Source of the DNA: Maribacter algarum (ex Zhang et al. 2020) | Lineage (GTDB): Bacteria; Bacteroidota; Bacteroidia; Flavobacteriales; Flavobacteriaceae | Reading direction: 5' to 3' | Assembly (NCBI RefSeq): GCF_005885635.1 | Contig: NZ_VATY01000002.1 | Span: 744,001-808,000, forward strand | Length of the DNA: 64,000 nt | Shown: in pieces, positions 60,646 through 64,000 of the stretch | Numbering within the stretch: position 1 is the stretch's first letter | Layout: every line of letters starts with the position of its first letter | Translations under genes and position numbers: made by a program | Notes under the pieces: generated by a model | Seen by the model: the letters and a program-made list of their open reading frames with translations, nothing else | What the model was told of the DNA's origin: nothing | Database searches by the model: none

Positions 60646-61350
60646 TTACTCATTTTTTAAAAAACCCATTACAGTCTCTTTATAACTGGAGCCAATTGGT
60701 AATTCCCTATCGTTGATTTCTACATCTACTTTTGTAAATGCGGTCACTTTTTTGGTATTAACGATAAAGGAGCGATGTATGCGTAAAAATTCAGCAGGTA
60801 ACTTCGCCGCAAAACTGGTGATAGCTTCTTTAGTTACTACACTCTTATTAGTAGCATGAATTTGGACATAATCTTTCATACTTTCCACATACGTGATATC
60901 GTCAAATTCAAGTTTTATAAACTTTTTATTGGCGTTTACGTAGATATGATTGTCACGAGGAATTTCTTCAGGATCATTGTTTGCTGTAATTGGTAGCTGC
61001 ACCATAGTTTTATACTTGTTGATGGCTTTAAGGAAACGGCTGAATGCTATCGGCTTTAATAGATAATCAACAACATCTAATTCGTAACTTTCAATAGCAT
61101 AGTTTCGATAGGCCGTTGTGAAAATTACCTTGGGCGCAAGGGCAATGTTCTTCACAAAGTCAATTCCTGATAATACGGGCATTTCAATATCTAAAAAAAT
61201 GAGGTCTATTTTCTCGTTTCTTATGGTTTCCAAAGACTCCACAGGGTTGGCGAAGCTGCCGACTACATGCATTTCCGATAGTTGCGCAAGGTGCATTTTC
61301 AATACTTCTATAGCCAAAGGCTCATCATCGATGATAAGGCATCTAATCAT
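60646..61350 (-). CDS. LytTR-family response regulator
   Basis: 234 residues. Receiver: CLIIDDEPLAIEVL, phospho-acceptor Asp in LIFLDIEMPVLSGIDF, Lys in DYLLKPIAFSRF. LytTR DNA-binding domain: IYVNANKKFIKLEFDDITYVESMKDYVQIH and FLRIHRSFIVNTKKVTAF. Its start overlaps the kinase gene by 8 bp, so the pair forms a two-component system. The target genes are unknown. Confidence 0.95.
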   Translation of the reverse strand: MIRCLIIDDEPLAIEVLKMHLAQLSEMHVVGSFANPVESLETIRNEKIDLIFLDIEMPVLSGIDFVKNIALAPKVIFTTAYRNYAIESYELDVVDYLLKPIAFSRFLKAINKYKTMVQLPITANNDPEEIPRDNHIYVNANKKFIKLEFDDITYVESMKDYVQIHATNKSVVTKEAITSFAAKLPAEFLRIHRSFIVNTKKVTAFTKVDVEINDRELPIGSSYKETVMGFLKNE

Positions 61351-62425
61351 TTAGTTCTGTATTTAAATTAACCGACAAACGTACGCAATAGCTTTTTTTT
61401 GTTTCCTCAATGTCCAAAGTATGATTATCCGGGTAGGCCAGTGCCAATTGACGTCTTAAATTAACCGTTCCAATACCCTTCCCCTCTTGTATTTTAGGAG
61501 CTACATTTGCCGTCTTGGTATTAAATATTTCAAAACTTAGCAGGTTTGAAGTTGCTTTTAAATCAATTTTTATACGTGCTTTTTCCATACTTCCACTTAC
61601 GCCATGTTTAAAGGCATTTTCAACCAAGGGCAATAGCAGCAAAGGTGGTATTTGTATATCGGTATCGGGGGTATTGTAGGCAAAGTCAATAGTTATTTTG
61701 TCACCATAGCGAAGGGTTTCCAATTCAATAAACCCCTGTATTAATTCAATTTCCTTAGAAATAGGTATCGAAGATTGATTACTTTGATACAATATAAAAT
61801 CTAATAAGTCCGATAGCTTTAGCACTACTACAGGAGCCAAATCTGACTTTGAAAGCGTTAGAGCATATAGATTATTCAAGGTATTGAATAAAAAATGGGG
61901 TTGTATTTGCCCCTTTAAAAACCTGAGTTCATTTTTTACCTTTTCCTGTTGAAGCAGTTCTACCCGTTGCTTTTCTTCAAAGCGCGTTTTTACCGCTTTT
62001 ATCAACATCATAATGAATGCGCATATATAGGTAGAAGTGAAATAGACTGAAAACAAATAGCCCGTATCCGATAGAATTTCCGTTATCGATTCTTGAACAA
62101 AATCTGTTCGAATAAAGGGCTCTACGATATGTACAATACTTATTCTACCTAATGCAGAAAATACATAAATAGAAACTAATAACGATAGCCCGAAAAAAAG
62201 ATACTTCTTTTTGTATAATAATTGGGGCAACTGGTAATAGTTGAACACATAGGCTGCCAGTATTTGGGCAGGTAAAAATGCCAAATTGGTAATAAGATGT
62301 GGTCTTATAGTACCTGTGTTTAAGGCAGCCATGACTGTGAATAAACAGCTAAGGCCTGCCCAAAACAGCAAATGTTGAAGCCATCTTTTTTGAAAGACCT
62401 TATCTAAGAGTGATTGTTTTTTCAT
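61343..62425 (-). CDS. LytS-type sensor histidine kinase
   Basis: 360 residues with four or more membrane helices in the first 150 (WLQHLLFWAGLSCLFTVM, YLFFGLSLLVSIYVFSAL, YLFSVYFTSTYICAFIMML). Then comes the His_kinase domain with LKGQIQPHFLFNTLNNLYAL (phospho-His), the N-box LLPLVENAFKHGV and the G-box GKGIGTVNLRRQLALAYP. No separate sensor domain, so it likely senses in or at the membrane. Translationally coupled to the LytTR regulator. Confidence 0.95.
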   Translation of the reverse strand: MKKQSLLDKVFQKRWLQHLLFWAGLSCLFTVMAALNTGTIRPHLITNLAFLPAQILAAYVFNYYQLPQLLYKKKYLFFGLSLLVSIYVFSALGRISIVHIVEPFIRTDFVQESITEILSDTGYLFSVYFTSTYICAFIMMLIKAVKTRFEEKQRVELLQQEKVKNELRFLKGQIQPHFLFNTLNNLYALTLSKSDLAPVVVLKLSDLLDFILYQSNQSSIPISKEIELIQGFIELETLRYGDKITIDFAYNTPDTDIQIPPLLLLPLVENAFKHGVSGSMEKARIKIDLKATSNLLSFEIFNTKTANVAPKIQEGKGIGTVNLRRQLALAYPDNHTLDIEETKKSYCVRLSVNLNTELND

Positions 62426-62601
62426 ACCCTATAAAAGTAAGTATTTAAGCTACTTGCATGAATAGAAATCTATGAACGCATGCTTCTCACACCTGGAAAA
62501 GGGTTTTCTAATGACCAAATGCTTGGTGGGACAGAATCAACTTTTTAGAGGTCGGTTTGGCGCCTTGGTCGATTTTTAAATAAAGGAGTTGAACCCCCTG
62601 T

Positions 62602-62609
62602 TACATTTG
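62602..62609 (+). promoter_or_regulatory. -7 box TACATTTG of the ankyrin gene
   Basis: An exact TAnnTTTG, 25 bases before the ATG at 62635. No TTG is found at the -33 distance. Confidence 0.5.
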
Positions 62610-62634
62610 TCTCATAATCATAAAACGAACAATC

Positions 62635-63597
62635 ATGAAAACTTTATTTGTAACAATCATCTCATTGCTAGCAGTTACTAGCAGCCTTCGGGCACAAAAA
62701 TGCAAAGACCTCTTAGTAAGTGTACAAAACGAAAATTATGAGCAAGTGAAAAGCTTGCTTAAAACCGTAAACCCCAATTGCGCTTACGATGGTCAAATAC
62801 AACCAAGAACACCACTGGGAATGGCCGCGTCAAACGGTAATTTGGAAATTGGAAAATTGCTATTTGAAAAAGGTGCAAAAGCTAGCTATCGCTATAAAAG
62901 GGATGCTAGTGCGCTAATGATTGCGGCACAACGGGGAGATTATAACTTCTCAAAATACCTCATAGAAAAAGGAGCAAAAGTGAATCGAAAAGTAGATGGA
63001 GATGGTACTCCCTTGATGTCAGCGGTTAGTGGAGGCAATAAAGCAATTATTGCATTGCTTTTGGAATTAGGTGCAGACCCTAATGCAGAAGTTGAGGGTG
63101 ATGGAAATGCCATCATGATGGCAGGAAAATATGATCAGCTCGAGATTTTAAACCTGTTATTGGCCCATTCAGGGGATATCGATAAAGAAACCGTTGGTGA
63201 CGGTACAGCCTTGATACACGCAGCTGCACGTGGTAATATGACGATGGTAAAAGCCTTAGTGTCCCTTGGTGCAGATGTCGAAAAGTCTAGCGATCGAGAT
63301 GGAAATCCGCTCATCATGGCCGCTAAATATGGCCATTTGGATGTGGTACGTTTTCTTGTTGATTCCGGTGCCGATGTGAATGTACATGTGCCAGGAGATG
63401 AAACTCCTCTTATTGGGGCTGCATGGAATGGACATTTAGATGTGGTTACATTCCTTGTTGAAAAAGGGGCAGACATTAATAAAACCGTTCGAGATAGTTA
63501 TTCCATTCTTTCCGAAAGGAGAAATGCAATTAAAATGGCCAAGAGTGCAGGTCATGAAGAAGTTGTAGGATATCTAATCAGTAAAGGAGCAAAATAA
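62635..63597 (+). CDS. Exported ankyrin-repeat protein
   Basis: Signal peptide MKTLFVTIISLLAVTSSLRAQ, then about eight ankyrin repeats. The repeats carry an unusual regular insert, each reading G-DGTPL/ALIMAA followed by KYGHLDVVRFLVDSGADVN or similar (AAQRGDYNFSKYLIEKGAKV, AARGNMTMVKALVSLGADVE). Ankyrin repeats bind proteins; an exported form may bind an envelope or secreted partner. A beta-lactamase-like gene starts 24 bases downstream on the same strand, so the two may form an operon. Confidence 0.92.
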   Translation: MKTLFVTIISLLAVTSSLRAQKCKDLLVSVQNENYEQVKSLLKTVNPNCAYDGQIQPRTPLGMAASNGNLEIGKLLFEKGAKASYRYKRDASALMIAAQRGDYNFSKYLIEKGAKVNRKVDGDGTPLMSAVSGGNKAIIALLLELGADPNAEVEGDGNAIMMAGKYDQLEILNLLLAHSGDIDKETVGDGTALIHAAARGNMTMVKALVSLGADVEKSSDRDGNPLIMAAKYGHLDVVRFLVDSGADVNVHVPGDETPLIGAAWNGHLDVVTFLVEKGADINKTVRDSYSILSERRNAIKMAKSAGHEEVVGYLISKGAK

Positions 63598-63621
63598 CAA
63601 TTGCATTATAAATGAATTACC

Positions 63622-64000
63622 ATGTATTATAAAATAATAGTTCCACTAATTCTTTTGTTTTTTCAAGGCCGTTTGAATAGTACAGCGCAAGAGGTAAAAC
63701 CTGATTCCAAACGGGCTGAGCTTGAAAAACTGGCCAAGGTATTTTTACAGCAAACAAAGGCACCCGGAATTTCCATTGCCGTACGTAAAGATGGAAAAAC
63801 CATCTACGCCGAGGGATTTGGGTATGCCAATGTTGAGGAGCGAATACTGATGGAACCTAATATTCTACTAAGAACCGCATCAGTGGCCAAAGTAATAACC
63901 GCAACCGCATTGGGCATTTTAGCAACGGAAGGGAAGCTTGATTTTGATGCACCTATAAAAAAGTATGTTCCCTATATTCCCAAAATTTATGCTGATTTAA
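63622..64000 (+). CDS. Serine beta-lactamase-family hydrolase (cut at window end)
   Basis: 126 residues are visible before the window ends in frame. An export signal (MYYKIIVPLILLFFQGRLNSTAQ) is followed by a class C-type domain: TKAPGISIAVRKDGKTIYAEGFGYANVEER, then the SxxK catalytic motif in RTASVAKVITATAL and LATEGKLDFDAPIKKYVP. It belongs to the esterase/D-aminopeptidase-like beta-lactamase family. True antibiotic hydrolysis cannot be claimed without the rest of the gene. Confidence 0.88.
   Translation, partial: MYYKIIVPLILLFFQGRLNSTAQEVKPDSKRAELEKLAKVFLQQTKAPGISIAVRKDGKTIYAEGFGYANVEERILMEPNILLRTASVAKVITATALGILATEGKLDFDAPIKKYVPYIPKIYADL

Overview
The window is a stretch of a flavobacterial chromosome (Bacteroidota, Flavobacteriaceae; a marine Maribacter/Zobellia-type organism fits, but the genus is a guess). 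The grounds are moderate-to-low GC, many Bacteroidota-style lipoproteins, promoter boxes of the Bacteroidota form TAnnTTTG (some with an upstream TTG), frequent TTG/GTG starts without Shine-Dalgarno sequences, and families such as DUF6340, DUF4251, DUF2807 and DUF1704 together with SusC-type plug sequence. No rRNA, tRNA, CRISPR array, phage or insertion sequence was recognised.

Layout. 1-7.8 kb: a cut Fe-S oxidoreductase, a lipid A-type phosphoesterase, aroC, a dicarboxylate symporter, and a tightly overlapping trio (ATP-grasp ligase, N-formylglutamate amidohydrolase-like protein, DUF1704 HExxxH peptidase). 7.8-12.5 kb: an intergenic repeat, a DUF4139 protein interrupted by a SusC-like plug module, a TPR-CPBP membrane protease and a DCC-family protein. 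12.5-16.3 kb: a membrane TPR/HTH regulator divergent from a lipoprotein related to cholesterol-dependent cytolysins, with repeated GTCCAT motifs between them. 16.5-30 kb: mainly housekeeping genes (mutS2 without Smr, ung, a receiver protein, a nucleoside phosphorylase operon, a SUI1 protein, a 2OG oxygenase, fused 2-oxoacid dehydrogenase E1, an OmpA lipoprotein). 30-37.4 kb: a Crp-type regulator and a + strand biosynthetic operon combining a type III polyketide synthase with an FAD enzyme, a methyltransferase, a hotdog dehydratase, a ketosynthase and an acyl carrier protein, ending in membrane proteins and an 8-bp tandem repeat.

37.4-45.8 kb: two different TerC-family proteins, YceI, a tandem pair of small secreted paralogues, HPF, two transporters, and a TlpA/beta-propeller lipoprotein pair. 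45.8-47.3 kb is a strikingly AT-rich two-gene island (DUF350 plus a membrane transglutaminase-like protein). 47.5-54.8 kb holds envelope and secreted proteins (DUF1080, cupin, S41-like, DUF4251, DUF2807, LRR lipoprotein) and an SDR gene broken by one extra base. 54.8-55.3 kb is a non-coding repeat patch. 55.3-64 kb: a lipoprotein and S9 peptidase, a membrane AraC regulator, a metzincin lipoprotein, a LytS/LytTR two-component pair, an ankyrin-repeat protein and a cut beta-lactamase-like gene. Members of a small dispersed repeat family sit at 55.1, 59.2 and 60.5 kb.

The most interesting items are the pore-forming-toxin homologue with its regulator and motif array, the mixed type II/type III polyketide locus, the ATP-grasp/amidohydrolase/DUF1704 operon, and the DUF4139-SusC chimera. 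Starts were moved from upstream TTG/GTG codons to better ones where the sequence justified it, and this is stated in each entry.
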